A stretch of 64,000 bases of DNA from a virus. The stretch covers positions 62,001-126,000 of the IMG/VR virus record IMGVR_UViG_3300044634_004833; one strand, given 5' to 3'. Position 1 is the stretch's first letter; each line of letters starts with the position of its first letter. Both the position numbers and the translations under genes were made by a program. Below the pieces are notes generated by a model. It searched no databases, was not told the origin of the DNA, and was given only the letters and a program-made list of their open reading frames with translations. Below are positions 31,882 to 40,983 of this stretch, piece by piece.

Positions 31882-32294
31882 TCTTCTTCTTCTCCTTCAA
31901 GATCTTCTAATTCCAAATGTGAGTCCTCTATTTCACCACAGAAAACACCAAATTTACTAGATAGATGCCCAACTACTTCGATAGGAACTCTGCTGAAAAA
32001 CAATCCTTGGTTTTGATTATTGCATTTATGCTTTTTCAATTCTTTTTTGCCAATCTTAACAAGATGGTAGTCTTTGTCTAACAATCTATCTAAAATGTTT
32101 AAAAATATTATTGGATTGCCATCTACAAATATGGGCTCAAGACTTTTATTTTCTTCATCAAAACAACAATATGCATACTTGTCATCAAGGTATTCAAAAG
32201 TAATAAATTTTATTTTTTCATCAAGACATTCTAAAATTTGTTTAAACCAAGATTTTTCATGCTGCACAAGTGGAATAAGTTTTAGTTTTTCCAT
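31878..32294 (-). CDS. Acidic-tailed hypothetical protein (138 aa)
   Basis: Unrecognised. A mixed alpha/beta body (IKFITFEYLDDKYAYCCFDE, NPIIFLNILDRLLDKDYHLV, FFSRVPIEVVGHLSSKFGVF) ends in a strongly acidic tail ELEDLEGEEED. A CATAAATA box lies about ten bases upstream on the minus strand, near the late-promoter consensus. It converges with the coiled-coil gene and is divergent from the helicase gene. Confidence 0.6.
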   Translation of the reverse strand: MEKLKLIPLVQHEKSWFKQILECLDEKIKFITFEYLDDKYAYCCFDEENKSLEPIFVDGNPIIFLNILDRLLDKDYHLVKIGKKELKKHKCNNQNQGLFFSRVPIEVVGHLSSKFGVFCGEIEDSHLELEDLEGEEED

Positions 32295-32337
32295 ACCTCT
32301 ATTTATGGGTTTTGTTAATTTTTATTTATTCAGAAAC

Positions 32338-32345
32338 TATAAATA
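32338..32345 (+). promoter_or_regulatory. T4-late-type promoter TATAAATA before the helicase gene
   Basis: Exact TATAAATA on the plus strand, 23 bases before ATG 32369, leaving a short leader that contains the GGAG ribosome site. Confidence 0.6.
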
Positions 32346-32368
32346 GAATATACTTTGTGGAGATAGAA

Positions 32369-35239
32369 ATGAAGAATTTAGAGGGTTGCACATTCATCGA
32401 ATGGCTCAAAATTGATGAAAACATGGTTTTTATGACAGAAGCAGAAGATACTAATCCAAAAGATACTGATCCAAAAGATACTGATCCAAAAGATACTGAT
32501 CCAAACGCTAAAGGTGAAATTGCTACCGATCCAAAAGCAGGACATACTTTATTTGTTGTTCAAAATAAAAATACGGGCAAAATTTATGCTGCAAGACCAT
32601 TTTTTCCAATTGGAACAAGTAATATTTCTTTTGGAGAAAAAACTATAAACTTCCAAAAAGGTAAGATTTCTTTTGTTCTTAAAATTGAAGAATTTAAAAA
32701 AGAATATCAATTTATGGCAGAAAAAAGCGCTCCAAACAAACCAATAAAATTCAGTTCAAGGAAAGGTTTTATATATGATGCTGTTAATCCAATTTTTGAC
32801 GGATTCATATATCCTGCGAGATTTTGCAGGATGGAATTAGTTCCCGTTATTGACGGTAAGCAGACAGCAGCAAATACTACAAACATTCCTGTTGTAGACA
32901 CAACTGGATACAATCCTTGCAAAGATAAAGAAGAAGCTCCCAAACCTGGTACTGCTGGAGCTAGTGCTGCCGTTGCTAAACAACCAGAAAGCAATGATAA
33001 AAAATCTGGCGATCAAGCTGATGTAAAAGTACATGTAAATGAATTAGATGAAGATTGCAAAATGAAGCTTGGAGACCCTGAAAAGAAATTTGTTGATGAA
33101 GCTTTTTATAATGTTTTAAAATCTGGCAAGCGTGGAAATATTGTTGTTAATGCTTTGGCAGGTTCTGGCAAAACTAGTACACTTGTTTGTCTCTGGGAAA
33201 AGTATGGAATGTATAGTGGTCAAAGATGGTTGTATTTAGTTTTTAATAAAAAAAATCAACTAGAAGCAGCAGAAAGATTTAGATCAGTTGACCAGAAAGA
33301 ATTAACAAGTGCAAAAGGTGAAAAATATATTGTTAACAATGATATTATCATTAAAACTACAAATAAGTTTTTAGGCGATGTATTGAAGCAAACCCCTGGA
33401 TATCATGTTCCAAGAACTGAAAGAAGTGGCGATGCCTTTTTAGCTGGGCAAAAGTTTGATGATAAAGGAACCCCTTTGCCACTCAGAAAAAAATATGAAC
33501 AAATAACAAAGATTGCAGTTGCACAAGATACAGTAGAATTTGACAATCTTGTAGAAGATTCCAGTTTGCCAAAATATGATGTTGTGAAAAACAAATTGTC
33601 ATCTAATAGGGTAGACACTAGATATTCTGCTTTGGGCGGCAAAGGTTTGTCTTTTGTAAAAAGACAAAGGAAAGCTATTATCGAAGCATCGGAAAAACTT
33701 GCAAATTTATCAAAACAATTTGGGGCAGATCCATTTGATAATAAAAAACTAGAAGAAAAATTAGATAACATTCTTGACAGATATGATATTTCTATAAACC
33801 TTAGTAAGGTTATGGAAGGTTGGTATGAAATTCCTAATAATCGCTTTTTTTCTACGGAGTATAGGAATTTGTGGTACCACGTTAATTCTTTTATTGAAGA
33901 TATTTCATTAAAAGAAAAATTAGATATTATTAAGCAGTTGGCAAAATGGCTATTAATAAAAACTGCTCCAGGCAATAAAGATTTAAATGATGCGCCACTT
34001 AAAAATGGTAAAAATATGTCGCAAATGGCAAAAACAAAACTTGGAGCAAAAATAGATTTCGATAAAGTAAGAGACTTTGACGACGACTACTGGTACTCTG
34101 GGATTAATATGGAAAAAATTAATTGGCCTAAGTATAATGTTGTTCTTGCCGATGAAATTCAAGATTTTAATTCTGTGCAAAAAGAGATGTTGAAAAAATT
34201 AGCGGAAAAAGGAGCTACTATTATAGGTGTTGGGGATCCCAATCAAGCAATTTATAGATTCCGTGGTGCAGAAGCTAGTAGCTTTGATGATATTGTAGAA
34301 ACATTGAAAAAAGATAATTTAAGTATCCAAGGAACAGATGATATCATTAAAGGAATGCCTACAAATTACAGAAGCAGACAAGCAGTTATTGATTATGTAA
34401 ATAAGGCAACAAAAGTAAATAACTTGGTTCGTGGCAAGAAGTACGAGGATGACTATCATGGGGAAGTTACAACTAACAAAAGCGTAAAGGATATGTTGTC
34501 TGAAATTCAGGGATATATCAAAAATGGGGAATTAGACAAAAGTACGGCAGTTATAGCTCGAACAAATGCTCCTTTGGGGGCTCTTATGGTTCCTATGTTA
34601 AAAAGAGGTATACCATTTGCAGCTATTGGTACTGATTTCATTTCAGAAATTAAAAAAGAAATGCAAACAATATTAGATGATCTTGGTATTGATGAATATT
34701 ATGATTTAAATTCAATACTTGGCGATTCAGAGGATAATCAACCCAATTATGATGATGAAAATTCAGGCGAATACGGCACAAAAGGAGAGAATAGTCAATT
34801 AGAAAAATTTTACTTAAATAAAGTTAGACAATATCAAGGCATTCCAAGTAAACAAAAAGTACTGAAAGAACTTAGAAAAAATATAGATACAATGGCGCAA
34901 GTTATCTATGCTGCTATGGAAGAGGATGACTCAATAAAAAATATGAGTGGTGTATATGGCTGGCTTGAAGATAAATTCAAGAAGAATATTGTTGATGTCA
35001 AAAAATTGAAAAAATCAGATTTGAAAGATAAAGTAATTTTGACAAGCGTTCACAAAAGTAAGGGGTTTGAATTTGGCAGAGTATATCTTTTAGATATTGA
35101 AAATTTCCCCCATGCAATGGCAACTAGAGATGAAGACAAAGAACAAGAAGAAAACGCCAAATATGTTGCCATGACCAGAGCAGAAGAAGAACTTCACATT
35201 CTAAAACAAAATCCAGACGAAAAATGGAAAGACATTTAA
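32369..35239 (+). CDS. UvrD/Rep-like superfamily 1 helicase with capsid-targeting-like start
   Basis: 956 residues. All key SF1 motifs are present: IVVNALAGSGKTSTLV (Walker A), VVLADEIQDFNSVQKEML (Walker B), IGVGDPNQAIYRFRGA (III), NYRSRQAV (IV), VILTSVHKSKGFEFGRVYLL (V) and YVAMTRAEEELHIL (VI). It unwinds DNA 3' to 5' with ATP. The first 230 residues are extra: CTFIEWLKIDEN matches the capsid-targeting-like motif, followed by DPKDT repeats and a unique domain. ATG 32369 has GGAG six bases upstream. A helicase made late and carrying a head-targeting start may be packaged and ejected with the genome. Confidence 0.88.
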   Translation: MKNLEGCTFIEWLKIDENMVFMTEAEDTNPKDTDPKDTDPKDTDPNAKGEIATDPKAGHTLFVVQNKNTGKIYAARPFFPIGTSNISFGEKTINFQKGKISFVLKIEEFKKEYQFMAEKSAPNKPIKFSSRKGFIYDAVNPIFDGFIYPARFCRMELVPVIDGKQTAANTTNIPVVDTTGYNPCKDKEEAPKPGTAGASAAVAKQPESNDKKSGDQADVKVHVNELDEDCKMKLGDPEKKFVDEAFYNVLKSGKRGNIVVNALAGSGKTSTLVCLWEKYGMYSGQRWLYLVFNKKNQLEAAERFRSVDQKELTSAKGEKYIVNNDIIIKTTNKFLGDVLKQTPGYHVPRTERSGDAFLAGQKFDDKGTPLPLRKKYEQITKIAVAQDTVEFDNLVEDSSLPKYDVVKNKLSSNRVDTRYSALGGKGLSFVKRQRKAIIEASEKLANLSKQFGADPFDNKKLEEKLDNILDRYDISINLSKVMEGWYEIPNNRFFSTEYRNLWYHVNSFIEDISLKEKLDIIKQLAKWLLIKTAPGNKDLNDAPLKNGKNMSQMAKTKLGAKIDFDKVRDFDDDYWYSGINMEKINWPKYNVVLADEIQDFNSVQKEMLKKLAEKGATIIGVGDPNQAIYRFRGAEASSFDDIVETLKKDNLSIQGTDDIIKGMPTNYRSRQAVIDYVNKATKVNNLVRGKKYEDDYHGEVTTNKSVKDMLSEIQGYIKNGELDKSTAVIARTNAPLGALMVPMLKRGIPFAAIGTDFISEIKKEMQTILDDLGIDEYYDLNSILGDSEDNQPNYDDENSGEYGTKGENSQLEKFYLNKVRQYQGIPSKQKVLKELRKNIDTMAQVIYAAMEEDDSIKNMSGVYGWLEDKFKKNIVDVKKLKKSDLKDKVILTSVHKSKGFEFGRVYLLDIENFPHAMATRDEDKEQEENAKYVAMTRAEEELHILKQNPDEKWKDI
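32446..32514 (+). repeat. 15-base tandem repeat inside the helicase gene
   Basis: GATCCAAAAGATACT is repeated about three to four times, encoding D-P-K-D-T units in an acidic linker between the N-terminal targeting-like motif and the body of the helicase. Copy number may vary by slippage. Confidence 0.75.
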
Positions 35240-35988
35240 AGTTTGTGTTGGGCGAGGATTTGCTTAACTTGATTTAGTTTTGCAATCCATCCATTATAAA
35301 CAGAAATCCAATGGTTTTGCCAACCATGTGATCCAGTATTCTTAGATGCTGGCTTATTTAAATAATATTTGTGTGTAAGTTTATCGTATTCCAAGCCTGA
35401 TATAATGCTGTCAATATAATTGCTTGATATTTGTTTTTTGGCTAAGGTTTGTAGATTGCCTTTCATTATTTCTTGAAATTTTGTTTTAAGTATTTTATCT
35501 TTATCGAGCTCTTCTAATTGTTCTTTGCTGAATCTATTTGTTCCCTGTACATTATCATGTAACTTCTTGTCTTCTGCTGCTTGTTCAACTACTTCTTTTG
35601 TTTGAATTCTCATTACATCTTGAACTTCATTTGGAAACAAAGTTTTAAATGCATTGAATGTTTTGTTTTTCTTATCAATTTTTAAAATTTCTTGTTGAAT
35701 TTTTGTTGCAGTGGCTTGGTCAACTGGTTCTGCATTAGCCTTTTTCTTTTTTCCTGCTGCTGCTAAAGGCGTTCTTTGTTGAATTGATAAATTTTGATTA
35801 GCAGATTGGTTTGTAGGTGTTCCACCACCTAATCCAGAAATTGCTGCGCCAGCTAATCCTTTTGCTGCGCCACCTATTGCTGATAATACGTTTCCTATGA
35901 ATTCATTTACTAAAGACTCTTCTTTAATTTGGCTAATTAGCTCAGAGTCTTTGGAATTTACATATTTTTCAAAAGATATCTTTTTCAT
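35236..35988 (-). CDS. Gly/Ala-rich late protein with targeting-like start
   Basis: 250 residues. Begins MKKISFEKYVNSKDSELISQ, a looser version of the capsid-targeting-like motif with later I-K-E and L-V-x-E sites. A hydrophobic Gly/Ala segment follows (VLSAIGGAAKGLAGAAISGL), which could insert into a membrane. Then a Lys-rich stretch and a helical C-terminus (KSISSNY region, HGWQNHWISVYNGWIAKL). An exact TATAAATA lies 19 bases upstream. The small-residue hydrophobic patch is of the type seen in ejected membrane-active virion proteins. Function unknown. Confidence 0.65.
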   Translation of the reverse strand: MKKISFEKYVNSKDSELISQIKEESLVNEFIGNVLSAIGGAAKGLAGAAISGLGGGTPTNQSANQNLSIQQRTPLAAAGKKKKANAEPVDQATATKIQQEILKIDKKNKTFNAFKTLFPNEVQDVMRIQTKEVVEQAAEDKKLHDNVQGTNRFSKEQLEELDKDKILKTKFQEIMKGNLQTLAKKQISSNYIDSIISGLEYDKLTHKYYLNKPASKNTGSHGWQNHWISVYNGWIAKLNQVKQILAQHKL

Positions 35989-36006
35989 AATTGGTAGTCC
36001 TTATTT

Positions 36007-36014
36007 TATTTATA
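36007..36014 (-). promoter_or_regulatory. T4-late-type promoter TATAAATA (minus)
   Basis: Exact box on the minus strand with AAGGA downstream and ATG 35988 after a 19-base leader. It lies 7 bases from the divergent sigma-70-like promoter at 36021. Confidence 0.6.
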
Positions 36015-36020
36015 ATTTTT

Positions 36021-36050
36021 GGTAGTTTTTTTTAAATGCTACCCTATAAT
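36021..36050 (+). promoter_or_regulatory. Sigma-70-like promoter before the zinc-knuckle gene
   Basis: GGTAGTTTTT at 36021 and ACCC-TATAAT with the box at 36045-36050, at the family's 24-base phasing. Transcript leads into the shared leader element at 36.1 kb. Confidence 0.65.
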
Positions 36051-36103
36051 CTATGCGGTAAGAATGCAGCAAACATGGCTAAGACTACTGGGTAGTTAGG
36101 CAA

Positions 36104-36138
36104 ACTAGGGCTGCGATAAATTTATCGTGGCCCCTAGT
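36104..36138 (+). ncRNA. Shared structured 5' leader element, copy B
   Basis: CTAGGG (36105-36110) pairs with CCCTAG (36132-36137), and the inner CGATAAA/TTTATCG can form a second stem. The conserved words CTGCGATAA (36111-36119) and GTGGCC are the same as in copies A and C. It lies 46 bases before ATG 36178 and 61 bases after the -10 box. Role unknown; a translation or transcription control element is inferred. Confidence 0.55.
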
Positions 36139-36177
36139 ATTTTGTTTCCTAACCCTTTAATTCTGGAGTAAACCAAT

Positions 36178-37152
36178 ATGTCAAACTACATTTTAAAATA
36201 CGATGATGTTATTAAAAATAAAAATATTAAAAACTGTATGAGTGCAGATATGAAGTATAGACATGTTATGCCTGTAATAGTTTGCGACAGGGAAGGATGG
36301 AAAGCTTTTAACACCGATGAATACTATTTAAAAATTCATAAGCCTGTTGAAGTAATGAGTATCGAAGAATTGGAGCAGGAAATTAGAGCATGTTATTTAC
36401 CATCTCTTGAACATAATTCTGATTTCAAGAAAAACTATGGTGAACTATCTATTGATCTGATTGATTTGATCAAAATGTTTCATTTACGGCGTTCAAAGTG
36501 TCAACAAGAATTGTTGGCTAGGAAAAATTATTATAGAAACCTAGAAGATATTGAATTTGTACTGGAAGATAACGGATTTAAGATGGGTATTAGTAAAGTA
36601 TTTGAAGATGGCAGAGTTTTTGGAAGGAAATTAATTGATGATAGTCATGTAGCTATGTTTTGGCCCGGATATCGCAAATTATTAATTCATGAATTTGATT
36701 GGCTGTCCTATAACAAAGCATTAGAAAATCATAAAAAATTGAATATTAGCCCTGAAGAATTTAAGAATAATTATGAAGATCTTTATTTTCTTGATCATAC
36801 TTTGGTAGGCAATAGTGATAATCCTAATGGAAGCCTGATTATTTTTGAGAAATTATCAGGTGAATGGCATCGTTGTGGACAAGAGTATTCTTTTGAATAT
36901 AAATATGGCTGGGAAAATGAACTGCCATCATTTCTTGAGGATAGTATCAAAAATTTTCATTATCCCAACTGTCAAAAGTGTGGCGACCCCATGTACACAG
37001 AAACAGTCCATATAACTAAAATAAATGCCAATGTAACATATTGGAAATGTTGTAACAGCAAAAAAAAGAACTGTCGAAAAAAATACGAGTGCGGAAAAGA
37101 TAACCTTGTAATGAAGTATCCTTTCTTTGACAAGGCTTTAACCCCAGCGTAA
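36178..37152 (+). CDS. Zinc-knuckle-containing hypothetical protein (324 aa)
   Basis: Unrecognised as a whole. The C-terminus has NCQKCGDPMYTETVHITK followed by WKCCNSKKKNCRKKYECG, six to seven cysteines forming a zinc ribbon or knuckle of the topoisomerase/TFIIS type. The body is mixed helix and strand (IDLIDLIKMFHLRRSKCQQE, then FWPGYRKLLIHEFDWL). It has a promoter and the shared leader element. CTGGAG upstream is a good ribosome site. The following gene starts 11 bases after its stop, so they form a two-gene unit ended by the terminator at 37.6 kb. Confidence 0.65.
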   Translation: MSNYILKYDDVIKNKNIKNCMSADMKYRHVMPVIVCDREGWKAFNTDEYYLKIHKPVEVMSIEELEQEIRACYLPSLEHNSDFKKNYGELSIDLIDLIKMFHLRRSKCQQELLARKNYYRNLEDIEFVLEDNGFKMGISKVFEDGRVFGRKLIDDSHVAMFWPGYRKLLIHEFDWLSYNKALENHKKLNISPEEFKNNYEDLYFLDHTLVGNSDNPNGSLIIFEKLSGEWHRCGQEYSFEYKYGWENELPSFLEDSIKNFHYPNCQKCGDPMYTETVHITKINANVTYWKCCNSKKKNCRKKYECGKDNLVMKYPFFDKALTPA

Positions 37153-37163
37153 GGAGACAAAAA

Positions 37164-37583
37164 ATGTCACAATTAAAAGTTTTCACTCTTTCGACGGATA
37201 TGAATGATGCAGAATTAGATTTGACAATAAAAAAGATGCATCATATTAATAAAACAGAAGAAGGCCCATCTGTTTTAACAATTGATGGTTTTTGCAAAGA
37301 CCCAAGACCACTTTGGCAAATTAAAGAAGTTGTTCAATTTGCTAAAAAGTTGGTATCCAAAGGAGTTTGTAATGAACTTGTTACCTCTACGAACATCAAA
37401 GAGGTAATGCCAGAAGATGTAGATCCTAATATATTGTTGAATAGTTTGGGAAGTATGGAAGTTTGGCTTTTGTCTAAGGGATACAAATTAGAGAGTGTTT
37501 TGATTACGATTGGACTCATGCAAGAATTTGTAGAAGATTTTCAGGTACATGCTCCTGAATACAAAAGGATTCTACAAAGTTAA
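37164..37583 (+). CDS. Hypothetical protein (139 aa)
   Basis: Unrecognised alpha/beta protein. MSQLKVFTLSTDMNDAELDL and LTIDGFCKDPRPLWQIKEVV at the start look like strand-helix units; the C-terminus is helical (ESVLITIGLMQEFVEDFQVH). AAGGAGA upstream of the ATG. It is the second gene of the unit starting at 36178 and is followed by a strong terminator. Confidence 0.65.
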   Translation: MSQLKVFTLSTDMNDAELDLTIKKMHHINKTEEGPSVLTIDGFCKDPRPLWQIKEVVQFAKKLVSKGVCNELVTSTNIKEVMPEDVDPNILLNSLGSMEVWLLSKGYKLESVLITIGLMQEFVEDFQVHAPEYKRILQS

Positions 37584-37606
37584 AGTTTAAAAAATATAAT
37601 TTTTTT

Positions 37607-37638
37607 AAGAGCCAAGGCGTTCTTGGTTCTTTTTTTTT
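37607..37638 (+). terminator. Terminator whose T-run merges into a promoter
   Basis: AAGAGCCAAG (37607-37616) pairs with CTTGGTTCTT (37622-37631), loop GCGTT, followed by eight Ts. The GGTTCTTTTTTTTT of its 3' arm also serves as the upstream part of the next promoter. Confidence 0.8.
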
Positions 37639-37652
37639 AATGCCCCTATAAT
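37625..37652 (+). promoter_or_regulatory. Sigma-70-like promoter overlapping the terminator
   Basis: GGTTCTTTTT at 37625, CCCC, then TATAAT at 37647-37652. The phasing is 22 rather than 24 bases. GGAGGG and ATG 37688 follow. Confidence 0.55.
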
Positions 37653-37687
37653 TTTAGCGGTCACCATATCCATCGGAGGGAAACATA

Positions 37688-37897
37688 ATGATGCCTATCG
37701 ACCATATTCCTGCTTATGTTCAGTTTTTTGCCCAAAGCCAATATGAAGTTGCTTTTTATATTAATAAACCTCGTAGGGTTAGAAGCACACAAATAGTTAG
37801 TGCAAACTCTAGTTCTGATGCAAAAGCACTTATTATTGCTCAGTATGGCAAGGACAATGTAAGCATCATCTCTACCAAAAAGGTAGAAAGGAAGTGA
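37688..37897 (+). CDS. Small hypothetical protein (69 aa)
   Basis: Unrecognised. YVQFFAQSQYEVAFYINKPR and STQIVSANSSSDAKALIIAQ give a beta-alpha pattern ending YGKDNVSIISTKKVERK. GGAGGG seven bases before the ATG is excellent. The next gene starts three bases after its stop with GTG, so translation is probably coupled. Confidence 0.7.
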   Translation: MMPIDHIPAYVQFFAQSQYEVAFYINKPRRVRSTQIVSANSSSDAKALIIAQYGKDNVSIISTKKVERK

Positions 37898-37900
37898 TGT

Positions 37901-39025
37901 GTGAGCATCAAAGACAATGTGGCCAAGAAGAAGGCCAGAGAAGATAGAATCCGTAAAGCGAAACACGAAGAAAGTCGCAGAAAATGCTATCCCCCTATTG
38001 TAATAATAAATGGGGATCAAGTATCTTCGTATTTTCTTAATGCAATTACTAAAGCTGTTGATACTATTAATTTTGATAGTATTTCATCATTCCACAAAGA
38101 TAAAGATCCAAGAGAATACTTGAGAAAAATAACAAGAGCTGAATCATCAGATGTATATTTTCAAGAAGGAGGTAGCCAATACTTAACTTCTTTGCATTTG
38201 TATATTTGGGCTGCATTGATTCAGTCTATTGGTATTGATAAAGTAAAAGCTTTGATGCCTGAAGAAGGATTTCGTGTAGCTTTTTGCAAAAATACTATAT
38301 TTGTTATTTGCAAAAAAATATATGCCAATAATTCGATTCACAATAGATTTTATACTAACAATAATTATGTGCAGGTAGGCAAAAAAAACTACAAGCTTCA
38401 TTATTCGAAGCATATGGTTGAAAGGTTGTTTGAACGAGGTAATTATATAACCGAAAACCAAGCGGGCGAATGGGCCGAAGCTTTTAGAACAGCGTGGGTT
38501 TTTTCTCTATTCTATGATATTGTAGATATAAATCTTTATAAGATTAGTGCTTCTTTCAACCAAATATTTGTAGATTTCTATGTTTTAGCGTCGGGTATTG
38601 AATTCAATTTGGTTGAGCATACAAACACAATAGTTGAATCATGGTCTGAGAACATTCTTGTTAATTCAGATGGATTGCTTGTTGCGAAGCGAATAGTTGC
38701 CCCTATGGCTATATTTGATGCTGAAGGCGATGGTAAATTTGATGATATTGTTTTAAAAACAAGTTTGCTTCCTGGATTTGAAGGAACTTTGGAACATAGC
38801 ATCATGAACAGAATAACTTTCCCTAGATATGTGAAAAAGGCATGTTTAGATGTTTTAGATGATCCACAAAGGAGATATACAAAAGAGTATACTGGAGTTC
38901 AGCATATGTTCAACAAACGATGTGCGCCACAATACTATTGGCTTCAAAACAACAAGACCAAATCGATAGCTTTGAGAAATCTAACCGACAAAGCCGATTC
39001 GATTCCAGAAATTAAACACAACTAA
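37901..39025 (+). CDS. Hypothetical protein (374 aa)
   Basis: Unrecognised. A basic helical N-terminus (VAKKKAREDRIRKAKHEESR) precedes a mixed domain with IYANNSIHNRFYTNNNYVQV, YSKHMVERLFERGNYITENQ (which resembles small toxin-like or RelE-type S-x-H-x-x-x-R-x-x-x-R motifs) and a beta-rich C-terminus (LVAKRIVAPMAIFDAEGDGK). The GTG start is supported by GGAAG upstream and the tight spacing to the previous gene. No signal or membrane segment. Confidence 0.65.
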   Translation: MSIKDNVAKKKAREDRIRKAKHEESRRKCYPPIVIINGDQVSSYFLNAITKAVDTINFDSISSFHKDKDPREYLRKITRAESSDVYFQEGGSQYLTSLHLYIWAALIQSIGIDKVKALMPEEGFRVAFCKNTIFVICKKIYANNSIHNRFYTNNNYVQVGKKNYKLHYSKHMVERLFERGNYITENQAGEWAEAFRTAWVFSLFYDIVDINLYKISASFNQIFVDFYVLASGIEFNLVEHTNTIVESWSENILVNSDGLLVAKRIVAPMAIFDAEGDGKFDDIVLKTSLLPGFEGTLEHSIMNRITFPRYVKKACLDVLDDPQRRYTKEYTGVQHMFNKRCAPQYYWLQNNKTKSIALRNLTDKADSIPEIKHN

Positions 39026-39065
39026 TTTTAAAGCTCCGCCCCATAAATATGGCATGGGGGATTTT

Positions 39066-40412
39066 ATGACTATGATACTTGAATTTGCACAATGGTTAGA
39101 TATAGACGAAGCTCGTCGTTTCAACATGGGTAGTGTTGGCAGTGCTGCCGAAGGCAGACAAGCCGGTAGAGATGCAAATGAAATAGTTACATGTATATTA
39201 AGTAAAAAACTTGGCACAAGAATTAGAGATTATCCTCCCAGATCTACTCAAGATTTAGCTGGAATCGATGCAAAATTTTTGGATGGTGAATTTGCAAATC
39301 AAAACTTGCAAATTCAAGCAAGAGCATCTCATGCTGCCCAAGATGACTTTGCAATATCATTAGCCGTTAAAGAAAAAAATGTAGGCAAATTTCTAGGCAG
39401 CAAAATTACAGACATAATAAAGCCAAACCCTAATGCAGAATATTTGACAAAATGGCATCAAAAAACAGCCATTCATGCTTTAATGAGCGCTGATGACAAT
39501 ATGATTTATTTGGCCAAATGGGAAGATCTAGAATCGTTAGCCATGAAGGCATTTGAAAATTGGGAAAACAATCACAACAATATTATAGCCTTAACGATTT
39601 CGTTGCCAAAGCCTGCAAATCAAATGGCTGGAGCTTTAGTTCCACAAGGACATCAAGAAAAGGACCCAGATAAACTACAAGGCTCTATGAGCATTTCTTT
39701 AATAGCTAATGTCGATGGTAAAGACATAGAAGCAAATGCTGATTTTAACATATCCTCAGATGTAGATTCCACAATTCAAAGTATAAAAAATGGTTTCGAA
39801 AATGTTTTAGGTGAAGGCAGTGTAATTTTCGTCAAGAAAGTACCCATGCCTTTTAGACTTAGATATATTGTAAAATTTAAAGAAGGTATTGAAATTGATG
39901 GAGACCCAGTTTGGAACAGTATTAAATACGAAAATAATGAGCCAATTAGAGGACTAAGAATTTATTTCGAAGCTCCTCATGGCAAGTCAGGAACATTTAA
40001 TACGGAAAGAGATACATTCGTTGATCCAGAAACACATATTACTGTAAGATTGACTAGATCAACTCAAGGACCAGATTATAACCAGCAAACAGTTTATAAT
40101 CCTATGGTGTTCATACCAGCCAAAAGCGTACCAACAAAACAAATTCCAATAACTCAAGAAGATATTGACCAATGTAAAGAAAAACCAGAAGTTGTAATTG
40201 ATACTAGAAATGATATGGAAAAGGCTGAAGATGAAGCCAATGAAAAAGGCCAAGGAACTGTTAAGATAATGTCTTCGAATCCTAAAAATATAAAAAGTAA
40301 ACAAGAAGAGATTGAAAAATTTGCTAGAAGAAACAATCTAAATGTTTCGTGGCCAGATAAAAAAGATGATAAAAATTTAGGGAATACTGCAATTTACACA
40401 AAAAAGGCATAA
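39066..40412 (+). CDS. Hypothetical virion-like protein with targeting-like start (448 aa)
   Basis: Begins MTMILEFAQWLDIDEA, fitting the capsid-targeting-like pattern with an I-D-E site. The next part (RDYPPRSTQDLAGIDAKFLD, then NLQIQARASHAAQDDFAIS) has the D...Q-x-Q/K spacing of some PD-(D/E)XK-like folds, but key residues are uncertain. The middle is beta-rich and the C-terminus charged. ATG 39066 is chosen because GGGGGA lies four bases upstream; ATG 39054 is possible. CATAAATA upstream resembles a late promoter. Packaging is inferred. Confidence 0.6.
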   Translation: MTMILEFAQWLDIDEARRFNMGSVGSAAEGRQAGRDANEIVTCILSKKLGTRIRDYPPRSTQDLAGIDAKFLDGEFANQNLQIQARASHAAQDDFAISLAVKEKNVGKFLGSKITDIIKPNPNAEYLTKWHQKTAIHALMSADDNMIYLAKWEDLESLAMKAFENWENNHNNIIALTISLPKPANQMAGALVPQGHQEKDPDKLQGSMSISLIANVDGKDIEANADFNISSDVDSTIQSIKNGFENVLGEGSVIFVKKVPMPFRLRYIVKFKEGIEIDGDPVWNSIKYENNEPIRGLRIYFEAPHGKSGTFNTERDTFVDPETHITVRLTRSTQGPDYNQQTVYNPMVFIPAKSVPTKQIPITQEDIDQCKEKPEVVIDTRNDMEKAEDEANEKGQGTVKIMSSNPKNIKSKQEEIEKFARRNNLNVSWPDKKDDKNLGNTAIYTKKA

Positions 40413-40413
40413 A

Positions 40414-40965
40414 ATGAAAAGTTTTTTAAAGTGGCTTAATGAAGAAAATGAAGGTTTGTCTTTTTCTTTTGATCCTATGAAAGCACAAAAGAGCAACGAG
40501 CCAAAGTTGAATCCAAGAGTAGAAGAAAAACTAAACAACGCAGTTTTGGCTCTTACTCCAACTATTCCCGGCGTTCCTTTTGGAAATCTAAAAAGAAGCC
40601 AATCATCTCAATACTCTGGCATGACTTATGAAACTAATCTTGATGATATTCTTAAAACATATGTTGATATGATTCATGATCTCAATAAAGATGTTAAGAT
40701 GAAAACAGGAAAGCAAAGCCTATTATTAAATTATTTGAGTGCCAATACGCCAGAAGACTATATGAACAAAATTGAAAACAAAGTGGCTGAATTAGGAAAA
40801 GGATATCTACAAGCATTTCAAAGAATTCAAAAATATCATCAACTATTTGTTGATATCAAAAATAAGTATGGAGATAAAGCCCCTCAAATTAAGGTGACGA
40901 TCAGAAAGCATCGTCCAGAAGATGAGCCTTTTGTAGAACAAAAGAAAAATCCCAGTAGCTTTTAA
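40414..40965 (+). CDS. Hypothetical virion-like protein with targeting-like start (183 aa)
   Basis: Begins MKSFLKWLNEENEG, a very clear capsid-targeting-like motif with L-N-E. The rest is helical (NPRVEEKLNNAVLALTPTIP, DILKTYVDMIHDLNKDVKMK, ENKVAELGKGYLQAFQRIQK) and ends in a basic/acidic tail. It starts one base after the stop of the preceding gene. No family recognised. A small internal head or scaffold-core protein is plausible. Confidence 0.65.
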   Translation: MKSFLKWLNEENEGLSFSFDPMKAQKSNEPKLNPRVEEKLNNAVLALTPTIPGVPFGNLKRSQSSQYSGMTYETNLDDILKTYVDMIHDLNKDVKMKTGKQSLLLNYLSANTPEDYMNKIENKVAELGKGYLQAFQRIQKYHQLFVDIKNKYGDKAPQIKVTIRKHRPEDEPFVEQKKNPSSF

Positions 40966-40983
40966 AACAAAACCCCGTATAAT
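40954..40983 (+). promoter_or_regulatory. Sigma-70-like promoter before the exonuclease gene
   Basis: AGTAGCTTTT at 40954 and CCCCG-TATAAT with the box at 40978-40983, at 24-base phasing. The upstream element overlaps the end of the preceding gene. Confidence 0.6.
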
